A stretch of 64,000 nt of DNA, taken from Streptomyces sp. NBC_01481 (GTDB lineage: Bacteria; Actinomycetota; Actinomycetes; Streptomycetales; Streptomycetaceae). Made by a program: the position numbers and the translations under genes. A model generated the notes under the pieces. That model did not search any database. It was given only the letters and a program-made list of their open reading frames with translations, and was not told the DNA's origin. The stretch is from the NCBI RefSeq assembly GCF_026339995.1, contig NZ_JAPEPT010000005.1, positions 1-64,000 of the forward strand, in the 5' to 3' direction. Shown here one piece after another: positions 51,955 through 60,517 of this stretch; position 1 is the first letter of the stretch; the number at the start of each line of letters is the position of its first letter.

Positions 51955-52743
51955 ATGACTGAGACGCCCCCTCCCATCCCCGTCGAGCAGCTGCGCTTCG
52001 CCATGCCGCCCGTGCACGAGTCCGTGGTGGACGAGCGGGCCTACCGCAAGGAGCGGCTCGCCGGGGCGCTGCGGCTCTTCGGGCGGTTCGGTTACGAGGA
52101 CGGGGTGTCCGGCCATATCACTGCGCGCGACCCGGAGTTCACCGACTGCTTCTGGGTCAATCCCTTCGGTGTGCCGTTCGCGCAGGTCACGGCAGGTGAT
52201 CTGATCCTGGTGAACGACGGGGGCCAGGTCGTCGTCGGGCGCCACCACGTCAACCAGGCCGCGTTCGCCGTGCATGCGCAGGTGCACCGCGCCCGGCCGG
52301 ATGTCGTCGCCGTCGCGCACACCCACTCCGTCCACGGCAGGGCGCTGTCCGCCCTCGGTGAGCTGATCGAGCCGATCACGCAGGAGGCCTGCGGTTTCTA
52401 CGAGGACCACGCGCTGGTCGACTCGTACACCGGAGTGATCGTGGACGAGGAGGAGGGCCGACGGATCGCGGCCGCCCTCGGTGCCTACAAGGCCGTCGTC
52501 CTGCGCAATCACGGGCTGCTGACCGTCGGCGACTCGGTCGACGCGGCGGCCTGGTGGTTCATCTCGATGGAGCGCTGCGCGCAGGTGCAGCTCGCGGCCC
52601 GGGCGGCGGGCAAGCCCGTGCTGATCGAGCACCGGGACGCGGTGGCCACGCGCGATCAGCTCGGCAGTGATCTTGTCGCGTGGATCAACTACCAGCCCTT
52701 GTGGCGGCAGATCAGCCAGGAGGAGCCGGGGCTGCTTCAATAG
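51955..52743 (+). CDS. Class II aldolase/adducin-family protein (262 aa)
   Basis: Zn-dependent aldolase/epimerase fold. GVSGHITARDP, FWVNPFGVPFAQV, VAHTHSVHGRALSALG with metal-ligand His residues, and LRNHGLLTVGDSVDAAAWWF with a third His are all family motifs. Similar to L-fuculose-phosphate-aldolase-like proteins, but the true substrate cannot be told. ATG at 51955, divergent from the cupin gene by 68 bp. Confidence 0.9.
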   Translation: MTETPPPIPVEQLRFAMPPVHESVVDERAYRKERLAGALRLFGRFGYEDGVSGHITARDPEFTDCFWVNPFGVPFAQVTAGDLILVNDGGQVVVGRHHVNQAAFAVHAQVHRARPDVVAVAHTHSVHGRALSALGELIEPITQEACGFYEDHALVDSYTGVIVDEEEGRRIAAALGAYKAVVLRNHGLLTVGDSVDAAAWWFISMERCAQVQLAARAAGKPVLIEHRDAVATRDQLGSDLVAWINYQPLWRQISQEEPGLLQ

Positions 52744-52900
52744 CCCCACAACCCGGTCACGCGGTGGCCGAAGTCAATCTCGGCACGGCACATTCACCCG
52801 CCCTGGCCTTCGGCGCCGGAGCGTGGACCCCTTCCGTACGGCACAATTCCCAGGAATTGCACGGAAGTTCAGTCGGTACGCGGAAAGGGCGGCGTCGGTC

Positions 52901-54142
52901 GTGGCGGTGCAGGAAGCGGGACAGTGCGACGAATGCACGCACGGCGCGCGCGAAGAGCATCGGCGTGCCGTGGCGGCCTTCATCGCCAAGCGGGACGAGC
53001 TCGCCGCCGGACAGGGGCTGCCGGTCGCGCTCTCGCACTCGCCGAGCGCCTCGCGCCAGTGGGTGTCGGACGAGCTGTACCAGTCGGCCCGCGCGGTCGC
53101 CGACCGCAGCCGTGAAGAGGGCGAGGCCTGGCTCCAACTGGTCTGGTGCCGCTCGCTGTTGATCGTCTGGGTGAGCGTCGGGGCGCTGGTGCTCGGTGCG
53201 GCGGCCACCGCGATCGGCGCCGGCTGGACCGGCGCCCGGACGGCAGGGCTGATCGCTGCGGTCGCCGTCGGCGGGCTGCTGACCGCGGCCGCGCGGCTGC
53301 ACCGTTCGCGCGGCGGTCTCCTCGCGCCGCTGATCGGCGAGGACAACCGCCTCTCCACCTCCCGCGCCGTCGCCACCGCCTGGGTGCTGCTCGTCGTCTT
53401 CGCGGTCCTGGTGCTCGCCGTCCAGCTGGCCGGGGCCTCCTCGGCCACCGACCGGGACGCGCTGATCGAAGGGCTGGATCTGGCCCGGGGCGCGGGCATC
53501 CTGTCCGTCCTCGCCCTGGTGTGCGGGATCGCCGTAGTCGTACGCAGTGTGGTGGCCGTGCGCGTCACGAACCGGCGGCTGCAGAAGATCCGGGCCGACC
53601 GCCCGCGCCTCGCGGATCTGCTCTGCGACGACGGCGGGCGCGGCAGCTTCGCGGATGTGCAGTACGCGCTGGTCAGCGCCGTTGCCGTGACCTTCGCGCT
53701 GGTACGGCTGGCGCGGCGGCCCGAGCAACTGCCCGATCTGCCGTGGGGGCTCGCGCTCCTGGTCGCGGTCTCGGCGGCGACGTACTTCGCCGGGAAGTAC
53801 GCGGAGGGCGGCCCTCCGGTCGTCCTTTCGGTCGTACGGGCCCGTGAGGCCGGGGATCTGGACGCCCCCATCCGTACGGGCGACGACATCGAGATCCGCG
53901 GCGCGGGCTTCGTGCCGCCGGGTGCGGGTGCGCCCGACCGCCTGGCCCGGATGGTCGTCCGTATTGGCGCGGTGCATGTCCATGTCCCGCTGATCCCGGT
54001 CCCGGGCGGCTTCGCCAACCCGACGGACACGGGTCTCACGGTGCAGGTCCCGGCCGAGGTCGAGCCCGGGCAGGTGGACGTCCAGGTGGTGACGGCGGCG
54101 GGCGTGGAGAGCAACCGCTGTCCGATCCAGGTGCAGGACTGA
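52901..54142 (+). CDS. Membrane protein with C-terminal IPT/TIG-like domain (413 aa)
   Basis: Begins with MAVQEAGQCDECTHGAREEHRRAVAAFIAKRDELA, including a Cys-x2-Cys pair, then a helical soluble region. Four to six hydrophobic segments follow (SLLIVWVSVGALVLGAAATAIG; GLIAAVAVGGLLTAAA; WVLLVVFAVLVLAVQLAG; ILSVLALVCGIAVVV; and others). The last ~90 residues look like an immunoglobulin-like IPT/TIG fold: GDDIEIRGAGFVPPGAGAP... TVQVPAEVEPGQVDVQV. GTG at 52901 is the preferred start. No family recognised; function unknown. Confidence 0.8.
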   Translation: MAVQEAGQCDECTHGAREEHRRAVAAFIAKRDELAAGQGLPVALSHSPSASRQWVSDELYQSARAVADRSREEGEAWLQLVWCRSLLIVWVSVGALVLGAAATAIGAGWTGARTAGLIAAVAVGGLLTAAARLHRSRGGLLAPLIGEDNRLSTSRAVATAWVLLVVFAVLVLAVQLAGASSATDRDALIEGLDLARGAGILSVLALVCGIAVVVRSVVAVRVTNRRLQKIRADRPRLADLLCDDGGRGSFADVQYALVSAVAVTFALVRLARRPEQLPDLPWGLALLVAVSAATYFAGKYAEGGPPVVLSVVRAREAGDLDAPIRTGDDIEIRGAGFVPPGAGAPDRLARMVVRIGAVHVHVPLIPVPGGFANPTDTGLTVQVPAEVEPGQVDVQVVTAAGVESNRCPIQVQD

Positions 54143-54263
54143 GACATGTGAAGGCCCGACTCACCACACTCGTCTGTCACAGAGTGAGCCGCACGGCTGG
54201 TGAGCGGCCCGGCTTCGTCGTACGTATGGTCAGTTGACGGGTCAACCGAAGGCGGGACCAGTA

Positions 54264-54785
54264 ATGACACACACATATCGGACGACGGCCGGCTACGGAC
54301 CGGCCGACGGCGGGCGTGGCAGCTGGAGAGAGAGGGCGAGCCGCTACGCCCTTCTGCCGCTGCGGATCTTCCTCGGCGTGACCTTCATTTACGCGGGCAT
54401 CGACAAACTCACCGACAGCCAGTTCATGGCGGCCAGCGGCAGCGGCTCCATCGGAGAGCTGATGCGCAGCGTGCGCGACACCTCCGCCGTGCCCGCCCTG
54501 GTCGATCTTGCGCTCAAGAGCCCCGAGGGCTTCGGCCATGCGATCGCCTTCGGTGAGCTGGCCGTCGGCATCGGCACCCTGGTCGGGCTGCTGGCCCGGC
54601 TCGCCGCGCTCGGCGGTGCGCTCATCTCGCTGAGCCTGTGGCTGACCGTGAGCTGGCAGACCGAGCCGTACTACTACGGCAACGATCTCGCCTATCTCAT
54701 GGCTTGGCTGCCGCTGGTGCTCGGCGGCGCCGCGGTGTTCTCTCTCGACGCCCTTCTGGCCGAGCGGCGGCGCCGGATTCCGTAG
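54264..54785 (+). CDS. DoxX-family membrane protein (173 aa)
   Basis: Four-helix membrane protein. LPLRIFLGVTFIYAGIDKLTDSQFM is the family signature; later segments include IAFGELAVGIGTLVGLLARLAALGGALISLSLWLTV and a final helix around YLMAWLPLVLGGAAVFSLDALL. DoxX-like proteins are linked to quinone or thiosulfate oxidation or redox homeostasis, but this is not specific. ATG at 54264. Its 3' end overlaps antisense the last 94 bp of the minus-strand gene 54692-54967. Confidence 0.88.
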   Translation: MTHTYRTTAGYGPADGGRGSWRERASRYALLPLRIFLGVTFIYAGIDKLTDSQFMAASGSGSIGELMRSVRDTSAVPALVDLALKSPEGFGHAIAFGELAVGIGTLVGLLARLAALGGALISLSLWLTVSWQTEPYYYGNDLAYLMAWLPLVLGGAAVFSLDALLAERRRRIP

Positions 54786-54967
54786 TGAATCCAGGTCACC
54801 GCCCCGGCCAGGAACAGACCGCCGAAGACGACCGGGAAGACCACGAACCAGGGTGTCTGCCAAGCGCCGGCCGCATCGCCCGCGTACAGCAGCGCTGTGG
54901 CCAGCACGGCGAGACCCGCGACCAGCTTGCCCGGCCTAAAACCATGCCGGAGTTCACGACGCGGCAC
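54692..54967 (-). CDS. Small hypothetical membrane protein (91 aa)
   Basis: Two hydrophobic helices (LVAGLAVLATALLYAGDAAGAW and PWFVVFPVVFGGLFLAGAVTWI), then a basic, disordered tail. The GTG at 54967 overlaps the end of the upstream PspC gene by 14 bp, so both are translationally linked. The last 31 codons run antisense through the 3' end of the DoxX gene. The overlap weakens the call, but the coupling and the clean hydrophobic pattern support it. Confidence 0.72.
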   Translation of the reverse strand: MPRRELRHGFRPGKLVAGLAVLATALLYAGDAAGAWQTPWFVVFPVVFGGLFLAGAVTWIHYGIRRRRSARRASRENTAAPPSTSGSQAMR

Positions 54968-56255
54968 GGGTCACCTCCACCTGTCCGATGCCCACTTCGA
55001 GGTTCAGCTCCACAGTGCCCGACGGCTTCGCCCCCGCGGGGGCGGGCAGCGTCTCCTGCCGTTCCTTGCCGGCCGAGACGTCGATGTCGTTCGGCGCGTC
55101 GTCGGGGAGACGGATGTCGCCGATGCCCGCCTCGGCCCGTACCTTCACCGGCGCGTTCTTCGGCACGACGACCTTGAGCCGGCCGGCCCCGACCTCGGCA
55201 CTCGTCGACACCGTCCGACCCGCGGGCACGGCGAGGGACGACAGATCGAGGGTCGCCACGCCCGAACCCAGTTCGTAGTGCTCCTGCACGGCTGCGACGG
55301 TGGCGGGCTTCCAGCCCGTACGCACCCACTGGGTGCTGATGTCCTTGGGCAGCACGGCCGCGCCCGCCAGCAGTACTGCCGTGATCATCGTCGTCATGAT
55401 CGTGCCGAAGCCGGTACGGCCCAGCAGCGAGCTGACCAGCAGCCCCAGCCCGAACACCGCCAGCGCGCAGACCAGTCCGATCTGAAGGCTGGTGCCCAGC
55501 GGATTGCCGTCCCAGCTGAGACCGGTGCCGAGACCGCCCGCGAGCAGGGCGAACAGGAAGACGGTGCCGCCGATTCCGCGTGGGCCGCGCGACTGCGGGG
55601 GCGCCGAGGACGTGCGCCGCGGGGGCGGTGCACCGGCCTGCGCCGCCTCCACAACGGCATCCTCCGGACCCCACAGATAGCCGGAAGGCACCGGGCCCGT
55701 CGTGCCGTCCTTGACGATCGGATCCCGCCACCACGAGGGGCTGTCGGGAGCGGGCGGCGCCTTGGTCTCCGGTGGGGCCTCGGCCACCGCGTGCGCCGTC
55801 GCCGCATCCAGCGGCGCCCCGCCGGGCGCGGTGACACGGCGGCGCTGCGACCACACGGCCGAGCCCGCGACCGCGATCGAGAGCATCGCGGCGAAGGCGA
55901 GCGTCCCGCCGTTGCTCAGCATCGACAGGAACACTCCGCAGCCGATCAGCGCGAGCAGCACGGCCGCCAGCGAGGCGCCCTCGACCCGGCCCGACAGCAT
56001 TCTGCGGACCTCGTTCTCCTCCTCGCCCTCCAAGGGGATCAGCAGCCAGGCGAAGCCGTAGAAGATCAGGCCGAGACCGCCGGTCACGGAGAGCACGCCG
56101 ATCACGATCCGGAAGATCACCGGATCCACGTCGCAGTAACGCCCGAGCCCGCCGCAGACACCGGCCACGACCTTCTGGTGGGAGGCGCGGCGCAGCTGCT
56201 GCGCTTCGGGCGCCACATCCGGCTGCGCCTGAGGCGAAGTGGTCGGCTGAGTCAT
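54954..56255 (-). CDS. PspC-domain membrane protein with LiaF-like C-terminal domain (433 aa)
   Basis: The N-terminal PspC domain (about 25-80: GVCGGLGRYCDVDPVIFRIVIGVLSVTGGLGLIFYGFAWLLIP) is followed by further membrane segments, a proline-rich cytoplasmic loop, more helices, and a C-terminal beta-rich part (about 310-433) with repeated short motifs: GVATLDLSSL, GAGRLKVVVP, GIGDIRLPDD and GIGQVEV. This repeats the toastrack-like pattern of LiaF/DUF4097-type domains. ATG at 56255. It is divergent from a PspC histidine kinase, as in envelope-stress (Lia/Psp-like) modules. Confidence 0.88.
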   Translation of the reverse strand: MTQPTTSPQAQPDVAPEAQQLRRASHQKVVAGVCGGLGRYCDVDPVIFRIVIGVLSVTGGLGLIFYGFAWLLIPLEGEEENEVRRMLSGRVEGASLAAVLLALIGCGVFLSMLSNGGTLAFAAMLSIAVAGSAVWSQRRRVTAPGGAPLDAATAHAVAEAPPETKAPPAPDSPSWWRDPIVKDGTTGPVPSGYLWGPEDAVVEAAQAGAPPPRRTSSAPPQSRGPRGIGGTVFLFALLAGGLGTGLSWDGNPLGTSLQIGLVCALAVFGLGLLVSSLLGRTGFGTIMTTMITAVLLAGAAVLPKDISTQWVRTGWKPATVAAVQEHYELGSGVATLDLSSLAVPAGRTVSTSAEVGAGRLKVVVPKNAPVKVRAEAGIGDIRLPDDAPNDIDVSAGKERQETLPAPAGAKPSGTVELNLEVGIGQVEVTRAAS

Positions 56256-56343
56256 ACGTCCATGGTGACGGGCCGCGGGTACCGGCGGCACCCACCCCGA
56301 CCCTGGCCGTTCCCTGATATCGGACGCGCGCCCCCGGGCGCGG

Positions 56344-56373
56344 ATCAGGGTCGGTTTAAGGGACGACCCTGAT
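56344..56373. promoter_or_regulatory. 10-bp perfect inverted repeat, candidate operator of the PspC system
   Basis: ATCAGGGTCG-N10-CGACCCTGAT, 35 bp before the kinase ATG. Related half-sites occur at 56298 (CGACCCTGG) and 56312 (CCCTGATA). A multi-site operator for the LuxR-type regulator encoded 1.3 kb downstream is likely, by position. Confidence 0.65.
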
Positions 56374-56407
56374 ACCGCGGCCTGTCCCCGCGTGTGACGA
56401 TCGGAAC

Positions 56408-57700
56408 ATGCCAGTCGCCGCGCCCCGACCCGCCGGACCCTCCCGCGCCCCCGTGCCCGAGGAGCAGCCGCTGCGCAAGCTGTACCGCAGCGCGGACGGC
56501 CGGATGCTCGGCGGTGTGGCACGGGGCCTGGCGGGCCATCTCGGGCTGCCCGTCATCTGGGTACGGCTGGTCTTCCTCGGCCTGTTCATGGCAGACGGAC
56601 TCGGCGTCCTGCTGTACGCGGTCTTCTGGATCGTCGTGCCGCTCGGCGTCGGGGGCAGGACCGCCGAGCCGCGCTCCGTGTTCGAGACCACGGCCGACGG
56701 CAGACGCAGGCTGCGCAAACCCGACAAGGGCCAGCTCTTCGCGATGGTCGCGCTCCTCGTCGGCGCCGCGATCTTCGCGGGCAATGTGCAGATGGGCAGC
56801 AGCGCCGGCCGGTATGTCTGGCCGATCCTGCTGATCGGCGCCGGTGTGGTGTTGGTGTGGCGGCAGGCGGACAACGCGCGGCGCGCCCGCTGGACCGAGG
56901 TCGGCCGCCGCCGCAGGCTGCTGCAGCTCGGCCGAGCGCTGGCGGGCGTGGCCCTGGTCGGCATGGGCCTGACCGTCTTCATCGTGGTCCGCGGCTCGGC
57001 CGCCCAGCTCGGCAACGTACTGACCGCGGCGATCGCCGTGATCGCCGGTGTCGCGCTGCTCGCCGGGCCCTGGCTCGTGCGGATGACCCAGGACCTCTCG
57101 GAGGAGCGGACGATGCGCATCCGGGCCCAGGAACGTGCCGAAGTCGCCGCGCACGTCCATGACTCGGTCCTGCACACCCTCACCCTGATCCAGCGCAACG
57201 CCGACGACGGGGGCGAAGTGCGCAGGCTCGCCCGCGCCCAGGAGCGCGAGCTGCGGAACTGGCTCTACAAGCCCGAGGGAACCGGCAAGGACGAGGACGA
57301 GGAACCCGACACCCTCGCCGACGCGGTGAAGAAGGCGGCGGCCGAGGTCGAGGACAAGCACGGCGTCCCGCTGGAGGTCGTGGTCGTCGGCGACTGCCCG
57401 CTGGACGAGAAACTGGTCGCCCAGATGCAGGCCGCACGCGAGGCGATGGTCAATGCGGCCAAGTACGGTGGCGAAGGCGGGGCGGTGCAGGTCTACGCGG
57501 AGGTCGAGGGCCGCACGGTCTTCGTCTCCGTACGGGACCGCGGGCCCGGATTCGATCCGGATTCGGTGCCCCAGGACCGGATGGGCGTAAGAGAATCGAT
57601 CATCGGCCGGATGCAGCGCAACGGCGGCACGGCACGGCTTCGCTCGGTGCCCGGCGGGGGCACCGAGGTCGAGCTGGAGATGGAGAGGGCGGGCGAATGA
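56408..57700 (+). CDS. Sensor histidine kinase with PspC domain (430 aa)
   Basis: An N-terminal PspC domain (about 24-80: LGGVARGLAGHLGLPVIWVRLVFLGLFMADGLGVLLYAVFWIVVPLG) is joined to further hydrophobic segments and a NarX/LiaS-type histidine kinase. The phospho-acceptor is His251 in AAHVHDSVLHTL. The ATPase has N-box MVNAAKYGG and G-box RDRGPGFDPDSV. ATG at 56408. The stop overlaps the ATG of the response regulator by 4 bp. Signal is probably envelope stress. Confidence 0.9.
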   Translation: MPVAAPRPAGPSRAPVPEEQPLRKLYRSADGRMLGGVARGLAGHLGLPVIWVRLVFLGLFMADGLGVLLYAVFWIVVPLGVGGRTAEPRSVFETTADGRRRLRKPDKGQLFAMVALLVGAAIFAGNVQMGSSAGRYVWPILLIGAGVVLVWRQADNARRARWTEVGRRRRLLQLGRALAGVALVGMGLTVFIVVRGSAAQLGNVLTAAIAVIAGVALLAGPWLVRMTQDLSEERTMRIRAQERAEVAAHVHDSVLHTLTLIQRNADDGGEVRRLARAQERELRNWLYKPEGTGKDEDEEPDTLADAVKKAAAEVEDKHGVPLEVVVVGDCPLDEKLVAQMQAAREAMVNAAKYGGEGGAVQVYAEVEGRTVFVSVRDRGPGFDPDSVPQDRMGVRESIIGRMQRNGGTARLRSVPGGGTEVELEMERAGE

Positions 57701-58392
57701 CCGAGACCGAGGCTGCGGGAGAGACCGCACAGCGGCGCGTACGGGTCGTGCTCGTCGACGACCACCGGATGTTCCGCACGGGCGTGCAGGCGGAAATCGG
57801 CCAGACTGCCACCACCGGCGTCGAGGTGGTCGGCGAGGCCGCCGACGTGGACCAGGCGGTCACCGTGATCACGGCTACCCGGCCCGAGGTCGTCCTGCTC
57901 GACGTGCATCTGCCGGGCGGCGGCGGGGTGGAGGTGCTGCGGCGCTGCGCCCCCCTCATGGGGGCCGCCGAGAACCCCGTACGGTTCCTGGCGCTGTCCG
58001 TCTCGGACGCGGCCGAGGACGTCATCGGGGTGATCCGGGGCGGTGCGCGCGGCTATGTCACCAAGACCATCACCGGTACGGACCTGGTCGACTCGATCTT
58101 CCGGGTGCAGGACGGGGACGCGGTGTTCTCGCCGCGGCTCGCGGGCTTCGTGCTCGACGCGTTCGCCTCGACGGACGCGCCGCCGGTGGACGAGGACCTC
58201 GATCGGCTCACTCAGCGCGAACGGGAGGTCCTGCGGCTGATCGCGCGGGGGTACGCGTACAAGGAAATCGCGAAGCAGCTGTTCATCTCGGTGAAGACGG
58301 TGGAGTCCCATGTGTCGGCGGTGCTGCGCAAGTTGCAGCTCTCGAATCGTCACGAATTGACGCGATGGGCGACGGCTCGTCGTCTGGTCTAG
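57697..58392 (+). CDS. LuxR/NarL-family response regulator (231 aa)
   Basis: Receiver domain with VVLVDDHRMFRTGV and phospho-acceptor Asp69 in VVLLDVHLPGG, switch residues in LALSVSDA and Lys in YVTKTI. The C-terminal helix-turn-helix reads LTQREREVLRLIARGYAYKEIAKQLFISVKTVESHVSAVLRKL. Co-translated with its kinase (ATGA). Cognate operator is likely the repeat cluster before the kinase gene. Confidence 0.93.
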   Translation: MTETEAAGETAQRRVRVVLVDDHRMFRTGVQAEIGQTATTGVEVVGEAADVDQAVTVITATRPEVVLLDVHLPGGGGVEVLRRCAPLMGAAENPVRFLALSVSDAAEDVIGVIRGGARGYVTKTITGTDLVDSIFRVQDGDAVFSPRLAGFVLDAFASTDAPPVDEDLDRLTQREREVLRLIARGYAYKEIAKQLFISVKTVESHVSAVLRKLQLSNRHELTRWATARRLV

Positions 58393-58462
58393 GCTCCGTT
58401 GTGAGGTAACTGGTACATAGCCGGGCAACCGACTGTGCCGTGATCACCTCTTGTTTTGCGTG

Positions 58463-59689
58463 ATGAATTTGACGGGGAACACCTTCTTCGTGATCACGAT
58501 CGTCCTGGTCGTGATCGCCGTACTCCTGCCGCTCCTGTTCTGGAGCCGGCTGCGCGGACCCGCAGTGGTGCGGGGCGCCGGCCGGCTGCTGATGGTGCTC
58601 TTCGCGCAGGCGACGGCGGTCCTGGTGGTGTTCGTGGCGGTCAACAACTCCAATGGCCTCTACGACAGCTGGGACGACCTGCTCGGTACGTCGAACCATG
58701 TGAACACGGCGGTCGATCTCGGCCCCAGCGGCACCGGCGGCAGGCAGATATCCTCGCTGCCGAAGCTGCGTCAGAAGTTCGACAAGGTCGACGACCCCCA
58801 GCTCGGCAAGGGACTGCGCCGCACCCATCTCAAGGGCGGGATCTCGGGTGTGGAGGGCGAGGTCTACGTCTGGCTGCCGCCGCAGTACGACGACCCCGCC
58901 TACCGCAACAAGAAGTTCCCGGTCGTCGAACTGCTCGCCGGATTCCCCGGCTCCTCCAAGAGCTGGTTCAAGGCCATGAAGGCGCAGTCCAGGATCCAGC
59001 CGCTGATCGAGTCGGGCAAGGTCGCGCCCTTCATACTCGTCTCGCCCCGCACGATGCTGCTCGGTGCCTCCGACGCCGGATACGCGAACATCCCGGGCAC
59101 GGTCAACGCGGACAGCTGGCTGACCGTCGACGTACGCAAGATGATGGCCGACAACTTCCGGGTCTCCCTCAGCCCCGACAGCTGGGCCGTCGCGGGCTAC
59201 TCCGCGGGCGGGCACGGCGCGGCCAAACTTGCCTTCGCACACCCCGACCGCTACCGCGCGGCCATCAGCCTCTCGGGCTACAACGACCCGGCAGCGGAGA
59301 AGGACTCGATCACCGGCTCGGACCCGGACCTGCGCCGCGAGCACGACGTACTGAACATCCTGAAGTCGGCCACGAAGCCGCCGCGCGTCTCGCTGCTGGC
59401 GACGGGCGAGGGCGCGGACGGGTACCAGCCCGGTCTCGCACTCCTGCGTGCGGCCAAGGCGCCCACGAAGGTAGAGGTGCGCAGGACGACCGGCGGTCAC
59501 CTCACCAAGGTGTGGAGCAGGGAACTGCCGTACGCGTTCGAGTGGCTCACGCGGCAGATGCATCTGCAGGGCATGACCCAGCCCCACGGAAAGGACCAGG
59601 GAGGGACCGTGGGACAGGCCAAGGGCCGGGGCGAGGACCGGAAGCAGGAGGCGGAGCTGACCGACAGCGCCGCCGGACCGCTGGAGTAG
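58463..59689 (+). CDS. Membrane-anchored esterase, antigen 85/esterase D-like alpha/beta hydrolase (408 aa)
   Basis: Two N-terminal hydrophobic segments (FFVITIVLVVIAVLLPLLF and LLMVLFAQATAVLVVFVAV) are followed by an esterase domain from about residue 100. VYVWLPPQYDD starts it, VVELLAGFPGSSKSWF is the oxyanion region, and the nucleophile motif is VAGYSAGGHGAAKLAF. The catalytic Asp/Glu may be in TGEGADGY and the His in TTGGHLTKVW. Resembles mycolyltransferase-like esterases of actinobacteria, but mycolic acid is not made by Streptomyces, so the substrate is open. ATG at 58463; GTG at 58460 is possible. Confidence 0.87.
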   Translation: MNLTGNTFFVITIVLVVIAVLLPLLFWSRLRGPAVVRGAGRLLMVLFAQATAVLVVFVAVNNSNGLYDSWDDLLGTSNHVNTAVDLGPSGTGGRQISSLPKLRQKFDKVDDPQLGKGLRRTHLKGGISGVEGEVYVWLPPQYDDPAYRNKKFPVVELLAGFPGSSKSWFKAMKAQSRIQPLIESGKVAPFILVSPRTMLLGASDAGYANIPGTVNADSWLTVDVRKMMADNFRVSLSPDSWAVAGYSAGGHGAAKLAFAHPDRYRAAISLSGYNDPAAEKDSITGSDPDLRREHDVLNILKSATKPPRVSLLATGEGADGYQPGLALLRAAKAPTKVEVRRTTGGHLTKVWSRELPYAFEWLTRQMHLQGMTQPHGKDQGGTVGQAKGRGEDRKQEAELTDSAAGPLE

Positions 59690-59706
59690 CCCGCTGCGGC
59701 CATGGC

Positions 59707-60474
59707 CTACCGGGGCGACACGTCCAGCGCCATGTCGGTCTTGTCGCCGACCCGTCGGTAGCCGATCCCCGCGTAGATCCGCTCGACGTCCGCGTCTCCC
59801 GGCTCCAGCCAGACGACCTTGCAGCCGCGGTCGAATGCGGTGGCGGTCAGATACGCGGAGAGGGCGGCGCCGATGCCGCGGCGGCGGTGTGACGCGGCGA
59901 CAGCGAGACCGCACAGCTCGCTCATCCCGTCGACCGGAATGGAGCAGCCGCCCGCGGCGACTGTGGTCCCGTCCGTCTCGTCCGTGGCGACGGCCGCGAC
60001 CCCGCCGCCCTCGTGAGCCCCGCGGAGCCAGGCGATCTCGCCCTCGGTCGGCTCGCCCGTGTCGCCGTACGCGAGATGCTGCACCGCGGCCGCGGCGGTG
60101 AATCCGGCCGGGTCGCGGGGCTCGCTGATCGCTGTCCCGGCCACCGGCGCGGGCGGGACGAGGGAGCCGGGCGCGCAGGCCAGCAGCGGGGCGCGGTTGA
60201 CGACCGCGAAGCCCGCGGCGAGCAGCGCGGGTTCGACTTCGGGCGCGCAGGACGGCAGGAACTCAAGACGCGGCATCCGGTCGCGCTCGCGGAAGACTGC
60301 GATCAGAGCGCCGATCTCTTCGGTGGTCGGCTCCGCGCCGTGGTCCGGTATGGCGTAATTCGCTTGCGGGATGGCCCAGTTGGGGTCGTAGCGCACCGTG
60401 AAGGGGCCGACTCGCACATGATCGGGCGAGCGGAGCGCGAGGGTGCGTACGTAGTTCTGGACGTCGACGTCCAC
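59707..60474 (-). CDS. GNAT-family N-acetyltransferase (255 aa)
   Basis: Two-part acetyltransferase. The C-terminal half has the acetyl-CoA loop LAVAASHRRRGIGAALSAYLTATAF, preceded by VAAGGCSIPVDGMSELCG, and ends IYAGIGYRRVGDKTDMALDVSPR. The N-terminal half (MDVDVQNYVRTLALRSPDHVRVGPFTVRYDPN) is a weakly conserved extension present in some actinobacterial GNATs. GTG at 60474 has GGAG 7 nt upstream. Substrate unknown. Confidence 0.86.
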   Translation of the reverse strand: MDVDVQNYVRTLALRSPDHVRVGPFTVRYDPNWAIPQANYAIPDHGAEPTTEEIGALIAVFRERDRMPRLEFLPSCAPEVEPALLAAGFAVVNRAPLLACAPGSLVPPAPVAGTAISEPRDPAGFTAAAAVQHLAYGDTGEPTEGEIAWLRGAHEGGGVAAVATDETDGTTVAAGGCSIPVDGMSELCGLAVAASHRRRGIGAALSAYLTATAFDRGCKVVWLEPGDADVERIYAGIGYRRVGDKTDMALDVSPR

Positions 60475-60517
60475 GTCGGGCTCCTGCCGCGTTCGGGATC
60501 TCGGGACGCCGGGGATC

